Positions 15,573 to 23,381 of a DNA stretch of 40,049 nt are shown piece after piece. Made by a program: the position numbers and the translations under genes. Each line of letters starts with the position of its first letter. Position 1 is the stretch's first letter. Location of the stretch: positions 1 through 40,049 of the forward strand of contig JAJEBR010000032.1 in the NCBI GenBank assembly GCA_022822445.1, read 5' to 3'. A model generated the notes under the pieces. The model was given only the letters and a program-made list of their open reading frames with translations. It was not told the DNA's origin and ran no database searches. Source of the stretch: Gemmatimonadota bacterium. Lineage in GTDB: Bacteria; Gemmatimonadota; Gemmatimonadetes; Longimicrobiales; Gaopeijiaceae.

Positions 15573-17537
15573 GTGATGATAGTACGAATCGGGGGGTTGC
15601 GCTTCCATGGGGGCGCCATGGTGGTGGCCATGGCAGCGGGAGCGGCGTGCGGGATCGTGGCGCTGGGTGGCTGTGGCGGGGATGGGGAACCGGCGGCGCC
15701 GGAACCTCCGCGTGCCGCTGCGCTGGACGTATCTCCCGCTTTGGCGACGCTGTCTTCGCTGGGGGACACCGCAACCTTCACGGCTGCGATCACCGACCAG
15801 TACGGCGCGGCCTTCAGCGGCTCCGTCACCTGGTCCAGCAGCGATCCGGGCGTCGCTTCCATCGGGTCGCGCGGGTCCGTCACGGCGGTGAGGAACGGGA
15901 CGGCCATCGTGACGGCTACTCACCAGGGCCTCACCGCCACGGCCTCCGTGGTCGTCGCGCAGCAGCCCGCGTCCCTCGCGCTGGTGGCGGGGGGCGACCA
16001 GGAGGGCCTTCCCGGCCGGGAGCTTCCCCAGCCCGTCGAAGTGCTCGTTGCGGACGCCGGGGGCGCCCCGGTCGCGGGTGTCACGGTGGCCTTTGAGCCG
16101 GCGGAGGGACACGGCTCGACGTGGCCGGCATCGGTGGAGAGCGATGCGCACGGTGTTGCGCGCACGGCATGGACGCTCGGCGAGTTGCGCGGCCCACAGC
16201 GGCTGACGGCGTCGGCCGGCGAGAGCTTTGCGGTAGAGATCGGGGCCACGGCCGTGCTCCAACTTCCGGTCGTTCCGGTCTGCGACCGCACACGCGCGGT
16301 GCGGGATGCGCTGGTCCGTCTGGCTGGCCGGGCCGGGTGCGACGCCGTCTCCGCCGGCGACCTGATCGGGATCGACACCCTGGACCTTGCCGGCGCCGGG
16401 ATCGAAGGCGTGCAGGCCGGAGACTTCAGCGGCCTCGACAGCCTGATCCGGCTCGACCTCTCCGAAAACCGGATCGCGGTGTTGCCGGGGACCGTCTTCA
16501 GCGGTCTCGCCGCGCTGCGCGCCCTCGATCTCCGCGGAAACCGGCTGGAGTCGCTTCCCCGGGCGATCCTCGGCGGCCTCACGGGGCTGGCCGAATTGCG
16601 GCTGGCCGACAATCCCGGGGCGCCGTTCATCATCCATCTGAAACTCCTCCGCACGGATGCGACCCGCATGGGCGCTGCCGGTCCGGCGTCAATCGCCCTC
16701 GAGGCGGCCACCGGAGCTCCGTTTTCCATCACCCTCCCGCTGGCCGTCGAGAACGGTACGACTTCGGCCAATGCGATCTCGGTCTCTGCCGGCCGGATCG
16801 CAGGCAGCCCCGTCACGGTCGAGGGGCCCGCGGCGGACACCGGGGCGACGCGGCTGATTCCGGGGACCGTGCCCCTGCTTCCCATAGGCTTCGACGGCAT
16901 GGAACTCCGCGCCGGCGGTGCCCTCTACCTCTTCGACCCCTCGGCCAACACCGCCACCTACCGGGTCGTCTTCGACGCCACCTGGAGTGCGTCCACGCAT
17001 CCGACCGACTTTCCGGGCGGCGCCCACTTCTCTCCGCTCATCGGGGCCGTTCACAACGGCGGCGCGAGCTTCTGGGCGCTCGGCGACACGGCCACGCGCG
17101 GGATGGAGGTCATGGCGGAAACCGGGGCGACGGGGCCGCTCACCACCGAGATCAACGCGGCGATGCCGGACGGTGCGCTCGCGGTGATCAGCGGACGGGG
17201 CATCGGCAGCCCCGCCAGCGCGACGATCAATGGGATCACCGTGCGCGAGGACTTCCCGCTCGTGACGCTGGTGACGATGATCGCGCCGAGTCCGGACTGG
17301 TTCGTGGGCGTGGCCGGGCAGCCGCTGCTGATGGACGACGGCCGCTGGGCGGACGAGGTGCAGGTCGTCCTCTATCCCCTCGATTCGGGGACGGACAGCG
17401 GCACGACCTACCGATCTGCGAACCGCGATACCTCTCCCCGGCGGCCGATCCGCAGTCTGAACGGGGTGAGTCCGTTTTCGGATGCCCCCATCGGGACGTT
17501 CACCTTCACCCGGACCGCGGACTCGGCGAGCCGGTGA
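15573..17537 (+). CDS. lipoprotein with Ig-like domains, leucine-rich repeats and a Spondin_N domain
   Basis: A 654-aa surface protein. The N-terminal signal ends in VALGGC, so Cys34 should be lipidated. Domains in order: Big2-type Ig domain (about 48-128), a second Big1-like domain (about 133-227), three or four leucine-rich repeats (about 262-347, for example [16 protein letters not shown] and [16 protein letters not shown]), and a Spondin_N domain (about 440-650). The last is recognisable from [19 protein letters not shown], the HFSPLIG step and [10 protein letters not shown], all typical of that family. Spondin_N proteins mediate adhesion in animals; bacterial copies are secreted and little studied. 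The start is uncertain: GTG 15573 gives Arg residues before the hydrophobic core, while ATG 15618 would give a shorter signal without them. It diverges from the M28 gene over 73 bp. Confidence 0.85.
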   Translation: MMIVRIGGLRFHGGAMVVAMAAGAACGIVALGGCGGDGEPAAPEPPRAAALDVSPALATLSSLGDTATFTAAITDQYGAAFSGSVTWSSSDPGVASIGSRGSVTAVRNGTAIVTATHQGLTATASVVVAQQPASLALVAGGDQEGLPGRELPQPVEVLVADAGGAPVAGVTVAFEPAEGHGSTWPASVESDAHGVARTAWTLGELRGPQRLTASAGESFAVEIGATAVLQLPVVPVCDRTRAVRDALVRLAGRAGCDAVSAGDLIGIDTLDLAGAGIEGVQAGDFSGLDSLIRLDLSENRIAVLPGTVFSGLAALRALDLRGNRLESLPRAILGGLTGLAELRLADNPGAPFIIHLKLLRTDATRMGAAGPASIALEAATGAPFSITLPLAVENGTTSANAISVSAGRIAGSPVTVEGPAADTGATRLIPGTVPLLPIGFDGMELRAGGALYLFDPSANTATYRVVFDATWSASTHPTDFPGGAHFSPLIGAVHNGGASFWALGDTATRGMEVMAETGATGPLTTEINAAMPDGALAVISGRGIGSPASATINGITVREDFPLVTLVTMIAPSPDWFVGVAGQPLLMDDGRWADEVQVVLYPLDSGTDSGTTYRSANRDTSPRRPIRSLNGVSPFSDAPIGTFTFTRTADSASR

Positions 17538-17577
17538 AAGGTCGCGAGTCCCTTGGGCCAACGAGTGCCAGGAGCCG

Positions 17578-17630
17578 CGGGTGGGTGATTCCCGCCCGAA
17601 TGCAGCTGAGCCCACCGGCTGACTGGGCTC
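17578..17630 (+). terminator. two hairpins between the Spondin_N gene and typA
   Basis: Stem 1 pairs 17578-17585 with 17591-17598 around TGATT (8 pairs, one G-U). Stem 2 pairs GAGCCCA (17608-17614) with TGGGCTC (17624-17630). Neither is followed by a U-run. They may end the upstream transcript or act in the typA leader, as stem 2 ends 10 nt before the typA start. Confidence 0.35.
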
Positions 17631-17640
17631 CCGCAGGCTG

Positions 17641-19611
17641 ATGACAGCCTCCCGGCCGCTGACCGTTTCGCCGCCACCCGCGCGGCTGCGCAACATCGCC
17701 ATCATCGCGCATGTGGACCACGGCAAGACCACCCTGGTCGACCAGATGTTCCGCCAGGCCGGGGTCTTTCGCGCCGGACAGGAAGTGGGAGAGCGGATCC
17801 TCGACTCCAATCCGCTGGAGCGCGAGCGCGGGATCACCATCCTCGCCAAGAACACGGCGGTCCTGTGGCGCGGGACGAAGATCAACATGGTCGACACCCC
17901 TGGCCACGCCGACTTCGGCGGGGAGGTGGAGCGCATTCTGCGGATGGTCGACGGGGTGCTGCTGCTGGTGGACGCCGCCGAGGGCCCGATGCCCCAGACG
18001 CGCTTCGTGACGGCCAAGGCGCTCGCCCTCGGGCTGACGCCGGTGGTGCTGATCAACAAGGTCGACCGTGCCGACGCCCGGCCCGTGGAGGTGCACGACG
18101 AGGTTCTGGAACTCCTGATGGACCTGGACGCCAGCGACGCCCAGCTCGACGCCCCCTTTCTCTACGCCGCCGGACGTGACGGTTGGGCTGCCACCGAACC
18201 GGGCGGGCGCGGCGAGGATCTGACCCCGCTCTTCGAAACGGTGGTCCGGCGGATTCCCCCACCGCCCGCCGACCCCGCGGGCCCCTTCCAGATGCTGGTG
18301 TCGACCCTCGACCACTCGAACTACGTGGGGCGGATCGCGATCGGGCGGGTGGAGCGGGGCGCGGTGGGTGTGGGCCGGCGGGTGGCGCGGCTGCCGGTGG
18401 CCGATCCGGACATCGAAGCGCCCGCCCAAACGGACATGCCGGCGCCCGGCCAGCGGAGCATGCCGACGCCCGGCCAGCGGAACGCGCCCGCCCAGCGGAG
18501 CACGCCAGCGCCCGGCACCCCCGGCGGCGGGTCACGGGTGACGGGCCTTTACACCTTCAGCGGCCTCGACCGGGTCGATATCGAGGAGGCCCGCGCGGGC
18601 GACATTGTCGGGCTGGCCGGCGTCGAGGACGTCGAGATCGGCGACACCCTGGCCGACCCGCACCACCCGGAGCGCCTCCGCGGGATCACGGTGGAGGAGC
18701 CGACGATCTCGGTCGACTTCGTCGTCAACGACTCGCCCTTTGCGGGACGGTCGGGAAAGTTCGTGACCACCCGCCAGCTGAGGGAGCGCCTCCAGCGCGA
18801 ACTCGAGCGCAACGTTGCCCTGCGCGTGGAGGATACCGCGCGGCCCGACACCTTCGCGGTCAGCGGGCGGGGCGAACTCCACCTCACCATCCTGATTGAG
18901 ACGATGCGCCGGGAGGGTTACGAATTCCAGGTCTCGCGCCCCCGCGTGCTGACGCGCTCCGACGGGGACGGAGCCCGGCTGGAGCCCTGGGAGCAGGTGG
19001 TGGCGGAGGTGCCGGCGGAGCTCGCGGGCACCGTGATCGACAAGCTGGCCCGCCGCCGCGGCGAACTCGTCGCGATGAAGCCGGTCGGGGATTCGAGTGT
19101 GACCCGGCTCGAACTGAGCGTCCCCGCGCGAGGGCTTTTCGGCTACCGCACCGAGTTTCTGACCGACACCCGGGGGGACGGAATCCTGCACCATCGCTTC
19201 GACCGCTGGGACCGGTGGGCCGGCTCCATGCGCGGACGGGGCCGGGGCGCCATGGTCGCCGACCGCGCCGGCAGCGCGGTGGCCTTCGCGCTCTTCGGAC
19301 TGCAGGAGCGCGGCGCGATGTTCGTCGCCCCCGGCGTCGAGTGCTACCGCGGGATGATCGTTGGCGAGAACGCCCGCCCGGGCGACATGGACGTGAACGT
19401 GAACCGAGGCAAGAAGCTCACCAACATGCGCGCCGCCGCGGCCGACGAAAACGTCCGCCTGGAACCGCCGCGGCGGATGACGCTGGAGCAGGCGCTCGGC
19501 TTCATCGACGACGACGAGCTGATCGAGGTCACCCCGGCCTCCATCCGCCTTCGGAAGCGGATTCTGGACCCCGGCATGCGGCGGAAGGCTGCGAAGGCGA
19601 ACCGCTTGTGA
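17641..19611 (+). CDS. typA: ribosome-associated GTPase TypA/BipA with a repeat insertion
   Basis: A 656-aa translational GTPase of the EF-G-like family that binds 70S ribosomes and helps 50S assembly and stress growth. GTPase motifs are intact: AHVDHGKT (23-30), RGITI (63-67), DTPGH (85-89), NKVD (139-142). The C-terminal TypA-specific region is well conserved, with [15 protein letters not shown] and [12 protein letters not shown]. Standard TypA is about 600-615 aa; the excess comes from a short N-terminal extension and from about 40 extra residues at 255-298. These are Pro/Gln-rich 8-residue repeats ([16 protein letters not shown]) encoded by a 24-bp tandem repeat. They sit where other TypA proteins have a short loop of domain II, and the reading frame and flanking conserved sequence are kept. 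The ribosome site is weak. Likely functional. Confidence 0.95.
   Translation: MTASRPLTVSPPPARLRNIAIIAHVDHGKTTLVDQMFRQAGVFRAGQEVGERILDSNPLERERGITILAKNTAVLWRGTKINMVDTPGHADFGGEVERILRMVDGVLLLVDAAEGPMPQTRFVTAKALALGLTPVVLINKVDRADARPVEVHDEVLELLMDLDASDAQLDAPFLYAAGRDGWAATEPGGRGEDLTPLFETVVRRIPPPPADPAGPFQMLVSTLDHSNYVGRIAIGRVERGAVGVGRRVARLPVADPDIEAPAQTDMPAPGQRSMPTPGQRNAPAQRSTPAPGTPGGGSRVTGLYTFSGLDRVDIEEARAGDIVGLAGVEDVEIGDTLADPHHPERLRGITVEEPTISVDFVVNDSPFAGRSGKFVTTRQLRERLQRELERNVALRVEDTARPDTFAVSGRGELHLTILIETMRREGYEFQVSRPRVLTRSDGDGARLEPWEQVVAEVPAELAGTVIDKLARRRGELVAMKPVGDSSVTRLELSVPARGLFGYRTEFLTDTRGDGILHHRFDRWDRWAGSMRGRGRGAMVADRAGSAVAFALFGLQERGAMFVAPGVECYRGMIVGENARPGDMDVNVNRGKKLTNMRAAAADENVRLEPPRRMTLEQALGFIDDDELIEVTPASIRLRKRILDPGMRRKAAKANRL
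18436..18516 (+). repeat. in-frame 24-bp tandem repeat inside typA
   Basis: Two 24-bp units (18436-18459, 18460-18483) differ at two positions. They are followed by a shortened 18-bp unit (18484-18501) and a 15-bp remnant (18502-18516). They encode Met/Thr-Pro-x-Pro-Gly-Gln-Arg type repeats. Confidence 0.8.
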
Positions 19612-19678
19612 ATCCTTTCACAATCGCTGCGGCGCGACCGGCCTCGCCCGGGTCCATCCAATCAAATACCTTCCCACG

Positions 19679-20674
19679 ATGAACCCTGGAACGCACCCGA
19701 CCCGGCGCCCCACCGTGCCCGCCGCCGAGGAGATTCTGGGGGGCTATTTTCCCGTGCTCGACCACGGCTTCGTGGCGCTGGTCGACTACATGGGCACCGA
19801 CGAGTCCGTCGAGCGCGCCGCCCGCGTCAGCTACGGGTACGGCACCCGCAAGGTCTCGGCCACGCGGGGGCTCATCCGGTACCTGCGCCGCCACCTGCAC
19901 ACCACGCCGTCGGAGATGGTCGAGTTCAAGTTCCACTGCTCGATGCCGATGTTCGTGGCAAGGCAGTGGATACGGCACCGTACGGCCTCTGTGAACGAGT
20001 ATAGTGGACGGTATTCGCTCATGCCGTTGCTCTTTTACAGCCCCGGGCCGGAGCAGTTCTCCTTCCAGAGCGCGACCAGCAACCAGGGGCGGGCACCGGG
20101 CTCGGTCGGTCCCGAGTTCTACCGTGAGGCCATCCGCCGGTGGGAGGGGGTTCGCGGGCGGGCGGCGGACGACTACGGCTGGCTGGTGGGCGAGAACGTG
20201 GCCCGCGAACTGGCGCGGATCGACCTGCCGCTGTCGACCTACACGCAGTGGTACTGGAAGATCGACCTGCACAACCTGCTCCACTTCCTGACGCTGCGGG
20301 TCGACGATCACGCCCAGTGGGAGATCCGGGAGTACGGTCGCGTGATCGCGGGGATGGTGAAGCGGGTGGCACCGCTGAGCTACGAGGCGTGGATCGACTA
20401 CCAGGTGATGGGCGACAAGCTGTCGGGCGGCGAGATCGAGGCGCTGTCGCGGCTGGTGGCAGTGGACGGGGATGGGATCGCGGCGCGTGGCCGGGCCGCG
20501 CTGACGAATGCGGAGCTGGGTGCGCTGGGGCTTTCCGGGCGGGAGATCCGCGAACTCAAGACCAAGCTGGAGCCGCGCGAGGAGCCGGACTACGAGCTGG
20601 ACCTGGCAACGATGCGGGATCCGGAGGAGGTGGCCGCCGAGATGAACGAGGCCGTGCCGGCGGTCGACAGGTAG
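19679..20674 (+). CDS. thyX: flavin-dependent thymidylate synthase ThyX
   Basis: A 331-aa enzyme that methylates dUMP to dTMP using methylene-tetrahydrofolate, FAD and NADPH. The signature RHRTASVNEYSGRY (99-112) matches the ThyX motif RHRxxSxNExSxRY. Other conserved elements are HTTPSEMVEF (74-83), near the flavin site, and LHNLLHFLTLRVDDHAQWEIREY, the C-terminal FAD/dUMP helix. It is longer than most ThyX proteins (220-300 aa), with an extra tail after about residue 255 that is charged and helical; I do not assign the tail a role. It follows typA by 67 bp and ends 10 bp from the convergent dehydrogenase gene. No thyA was seen in the window. Confidence 0.95.
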   Translation: MNPGTHPTRRPTVPAAEEILGGYFPVLDHGFVALVDYMGTDESVERAARVSYGYGTRKVSATRGLIRYLRRHLHTTPSEMVEFKFHCSMPMFVARQWIRHRTASVNEYSGRYSLMPLLFYSPGPEQFSFQSATSNQGRAPGSVGPEFYREAIRRWEGVRGRAADDYGWLVGENVARELARIDLPLSTYTQWYWKIDLHNLLHFLTLRVDDHAQWEIREYGRVIAGMVKRVAPLSYEAWIDYQVMGDKLSGGEIEALSRLVAVDGDGIAARGRAALTNAELGALGLSGREIRELKTKLEPREEPDYELDLATMRDPEEVAAEMNEAVPAVDR

Positions 20675-20684
20675 GGCGCACTCG

Positions 20685-22055
20685 CTACCTCTCCACCCGC
20701 ACCGTCTTCACGTTGACGAACTCGCGGATGCCGAATTCGGAGAGTTCGCGCCCGAACCCGCTCTCCTTGACCCCGCCGAAGGGAAGGCGGGGGTCGGATT
20801 TCACGAAGTCGTTAACGAAGCACGACCCCGCCTCGAGTTCGTCGCGCGCGATCCTCTCGCCTCGCTCCAGGTCGCGGGTGAAGACCGCGGCGCCCAGGCC
20901 ATAGGCGGTGTCGTTGGCGATCCGCAGCGCTTCGGTCTCCGAGCCGGCGCGGATGATGCACGCGACCGGTCCGAACAGCTCCTCGTCCCATGCAGGCATC
21001 CCGGGGGCGACCTCGGTCAGCACGGTGGCGGGGTAGTACCATCCCGGCACGTCGGGGACCTTGCCCCCGAGGAGACACTTCGCCCCGGCCTCGATGCTCC
21101 GCGTCACCTGTGCGGCCAGGTTGTCGCGCAGGTCCTCGCGCGCGAGCGGCCCCACGTCGGTCATCTCCGCCATCGGGTCCCCCACCCGCACGGCCGCCAT
21201 CCGCTCCACCACCGCCTCGGTGAACGCATCCGCCACCGCCTCGTGCACGATCATGCGCTTGGCCGCGATGCAGCTCTGGCCCGCGTTGATCATGCGGCCG
21301 GTGACGCACGCCTCGACGGCGCGGGGCAGATCCGCGTCCTCGAGCACCACGTAGGGGTCGCTTCCCCCCAGTTCGAGCACGCAGCTCTTGATCCGGGAAC
21401 CGGCGAGCGCCGCCACCTGCCGCCCCGCCCGCGTGCTCCCCGTGAGGGTGACGGCCTGAACGCGCGCGTCCCGGATCAGGGCGCCGGTCGTCTCCACGTC
21501 GATGAAGAGGTTGGTGAAGATGCCGTCGGGGAAGCCGGCGTCGCGGAACAGCGCCGTCAGCTCCAGTGCGCACCCGGGCACGTTGGGGGCGTGCTTGAGG
21601 AGGACGCCGTTGCCGGCGATCAGCGCGGGGGCGGCGGCGCGCATCACCTGCCAGAAGGGGAAGTTCCAGGGCATGATCGCCAGGACCAGTCCCAGCGGCT
21701 GGAAGGTGACGTAGCTCCGGTGCGACTCCGTTTCGACGACCTGGTCGGCGAGAAAGCCCGGACCGTCCTCGCCGTAGAACTCGCAGCCGGCCGCGCACTT
21801 GTCGATCTCGGCGGCCGCTTCGCCGAGCGGCTTTCCCATTTCGATCGCCATGACTTCCGCGAGGTGGCGCATCCTGCCACGCAAGGGTCCCGCGAGGGCC
21901 GCCACCCGGGCGGCGCGCTCCTCGGCCGGGACCCGCCTCCAATCCAGCTGGGCTGCCCTGGCCGACGAAAGGGCGTCGTCGAGGGCGGAGGGGGAGATGA
22001 ACGGATATCGCCTCAGAAGGGTTCCGTCGGTCGGATTGATGGTTGTGAAGGCCAC
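20685..22055 (-). CDS. NAD(P)-dependent aldehyde dehydrogenase, succinate-semialdehyde dehydrogenase-like
   Basis: A 456-aa aldehyde dehydrogenase. The catalytic Cys262 lies in NAGQSCIAAKR, the general base Glu228 in VLELGGSDP, and the oxyanion Asn131 in MPWNFPFW. The length and overall sequence resemble the short GabD/succinate-semialdehyde dehydrogenase group, so succinate semialdehyde is a likely but unproven substrate. The reading frame stays open for another 86 codons upstream, but that part is made of repeats. A GTG at 22055 starts the conserved region (AFTTINPTDG) and gives the family's usual length; an ATG at 22063 is in another frame. No clear ribosome site is visible. It diverges from the radical SAM gene across a repeat-rich 296-bp gap. 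Confidence 0.9.
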   Translation of the reverse strand: MAFTTINPTDGTLLRRYPFISPSALDDALSSARAAQLDWRRVPAEERAARVAALAGPLRGRMRHLAEVMAIEMGKPLGEAAAEIDKCAAGCEFYGEDGPGFLADQVVETESHRSYVTFQPLGLVLAIMPWNFPFWQVMRAAAPALIAGNGVLLKHAPNVPGCALELTALFRDAGFPDGIFTNLFIDVETTGALIRDARVQAVTLTGSTRAGRQVAALAGSRIKSCVLELGGSDPYVVLEDADLPRAVEACVTGRMINAGQSCIAAKRMIVHEAVADAFTEAVVERMAAVRVGDPMAEMTDVGPLAREDLRDNLAAQVTRSIEAGAKCLLGGKVPDVPGWYYPATVLTEVAPGMPAWDEELFGPVACIIRAGSETEALRIANDTAYGLGAAVFTRDLERGERIARDELEAGSCFVNDFVKSDPRLPFGGVKESGFGRELSEFGIREFVNVKTVRVER

Positions 22056-22078
22056 CGGGGCATCTCGTTCCGTTTGGA

Positions 22079-22138
22079 GGGTGGGTTGGCAGAGGGTGGG
22101 TTGGCAGAGGGTGGGTCGGCAGAGAATGTACTGGCAGA
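22079..22138. repeat. 15-bp tandem repeat, four units
   Basis: Units GGGTGGGTTGGCAGA at 22079-22093 and 22094-22108 are identical, 22109-22123 differs by one base, and 22124-22138 is degenerate but keeps GGCAGA. The array lies directly upstream of the dehydrogenase start, in its leader or promoter. Confidence 0.8.
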
Positions 22139-22192
22139 ACGGAAGTCCGGGACCCAAGCCGGATTCACCGGGTACCAGGACCAAACCCGCTT

Positions 22193-22274
22193 GCCAGCGG
22201 GCGCTGGCCGGTGGGCGCCGGCCCCGAACGCTGGCTCCCGCGCTTCCCGGTGGGCGCTGGCCCCGGTCGCTGGC
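22193..22274. repeat. inverted repeat followed by a 28-bp direct repeat
   Basis: GCCAGCGGGCGCTGGC (22193-22208) is a near-perfect palindrome. Two 28-bp copies follow at 22208-22235 and 22247-22274 with 25 of 28 positions equal. This fills the middle of the divergent gap between the dehydrogenase and radical SAM genes. Confidence 0.75.
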
Positions 22275-22351
22275 GGAAATCCAGTCCGAAGTCCAATATA
22301 GAACACACCTCAAGGCGCTCCCGGATAAAGCGCTCCGAAACGAGGCCCGAC

Positions 22352-23296
22352 ATGATCGCCCCCGCCATCCTTCCCACGACCCGTGCCGTATCCGTTCCCA
22401 CGGTTCCGCTGACCTCGCTCGACCAGCTCTGGTTCCAGGTCAGCGGCACGGTATGCAATCTGCGCTGCCGCCACTGCTTCATCTCGTGTTCGCCCGACAA
22501 CCACTCCTTCTGGTTCATGTCTCGTGAAATGGTTCACAAGGCGCTGCGGGAGTCGGCCGGGATGAATGTGCAGGAGTACTACTTCACCGGCGGCGAGCCC
22601 TTCATGAACAACGAGATGGAGGAGATACTCGAAGACACGCTGCACTTCGGCCCCGCGACCGTCCTGACCAACGCGACCCTCTTCACGCCGCGCCGGGTCG
22701 AGGAGTTGCGAGAGCTTTGCGCCCGGAGCCCGCACCGGCTCGAGCTGCGCGTCAGCATCGACGGTCCCACGCCTCGGATCAACGACCCGATCCGTGGAGA
22801 GGGCACCTTCGAGCGGGCGATGACGGGCGTAGGTGCGCTGGTTGCGGCCGGGTTCCAGCCGATCATCACCGCGATGCAGAGCTGGCCGTGCGAGCAGATG
22901 CCGTGCATGCTGCAGGCGTTTCGGGACGCGCTCGCCGCCGTGGGCTACCAAAACCCGCGCCTCAAGATTCTGCCGCCGCTGCGGATCGGCGAGGAGGCCG
23001 GGCGCAGCCGCGGCTACACGCCCTGCGAGCGCGTCACCCACGAGATGCTGCACGGCTACGACCTCAGCCAACTCCTCTGCACGAGTGCCCGGCTGGTGAC
23101 CGCGAACGGGGTGTACGCCTGCCCGATCCTGCTCGACTACCCCAGCGCCCGGCTCGCCGATACCATCGCCGAGGCCGTGGAGATGGACGCGCCTCTGGGA
23201 GAGGCGGCCTGCCATACCTGCTACGCCAACGGCGCGATCTGTTCGAACGCGACGACGGGTGTGGCGCCCGAAGCGAACTGCTCCGGTGGCCGGTAG
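22352..23296 (+). CDS. radical SAM protein with extra C-terminal cysteine cluster (SPASM-like)
   Basis: A 314-aa radical SAM enzyme. C35, C39 and C42 (CNLRCRHC) form the CxxxCxxC site for the [4Fe-4S] cluster that splits S-adenosylmethionine, and YYFTGGEPFMN (77-86) is the SAM-binding GGE-type motif. Further cysteines at 243, 257, 287, 290 and 297 (CHTC, AICSN) suggest at least one auxiliary cluster of the SPASM/twitch kind. The substrate is unknown. No small peptide precursor gene was seen beside it, so a peptide-maturase role is not supported by context. The ATG at 22352 has GAGG at 22342-22345; upstream codons are repeat-derived. Its stop lies 85 bp before the DAK2-DegV gene on the same strand. 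Confidence 0.85.
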   Translation: MIAPAILPTTRAVSVPTVPLTSLDQLWFQVSGTVCNLRCRHCFISCSPDNHSFWFMSREMVHKALRESAGMNVQEYYFTGGEPFMNNEMEEILEDTLHFGPATVLTNATLFTPRRVEELRELCARSPHRLELRVSIDGPTPRINDPIRGEGTFERAMTGVGALVAAGFQPIITAMQSWPCEQMPCMLQAFRDALAAVGYQNPRLKILPPLRIGEEAGRSRGYTPCERVTHEMLHGYDLSQLLCTSARLVTANGVYACPILLDYPSARLADTIAEAVEMDAPLGEAACHTCYANGAICSNATTGVAPEANCSGGR

Positions 23297-23381
23297 AGTC
23301 CGGTCGCACTCGGCGGGGGCCGCTCCCGGTGCTCACACGGGTTCATCCGGGGACTGCGGGGGCCTGCAGAGGGCAATAACC

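Noticed and set aside
22079-22138. CRISPR-like short repeats
   Set aside because: The units are directly adjacent with no spacers and only 15 bp long, so this is a tandem repeat.
22056-22313. N-terminal extension of the aldehyde dehydrogenase
   Set aside because: The open frame continues upstream, but the sequence is Cys/Pro/Gln repeat-derived and unlike any dehydrogenase N-terminus; the GTG at 22055 gives the normal length.
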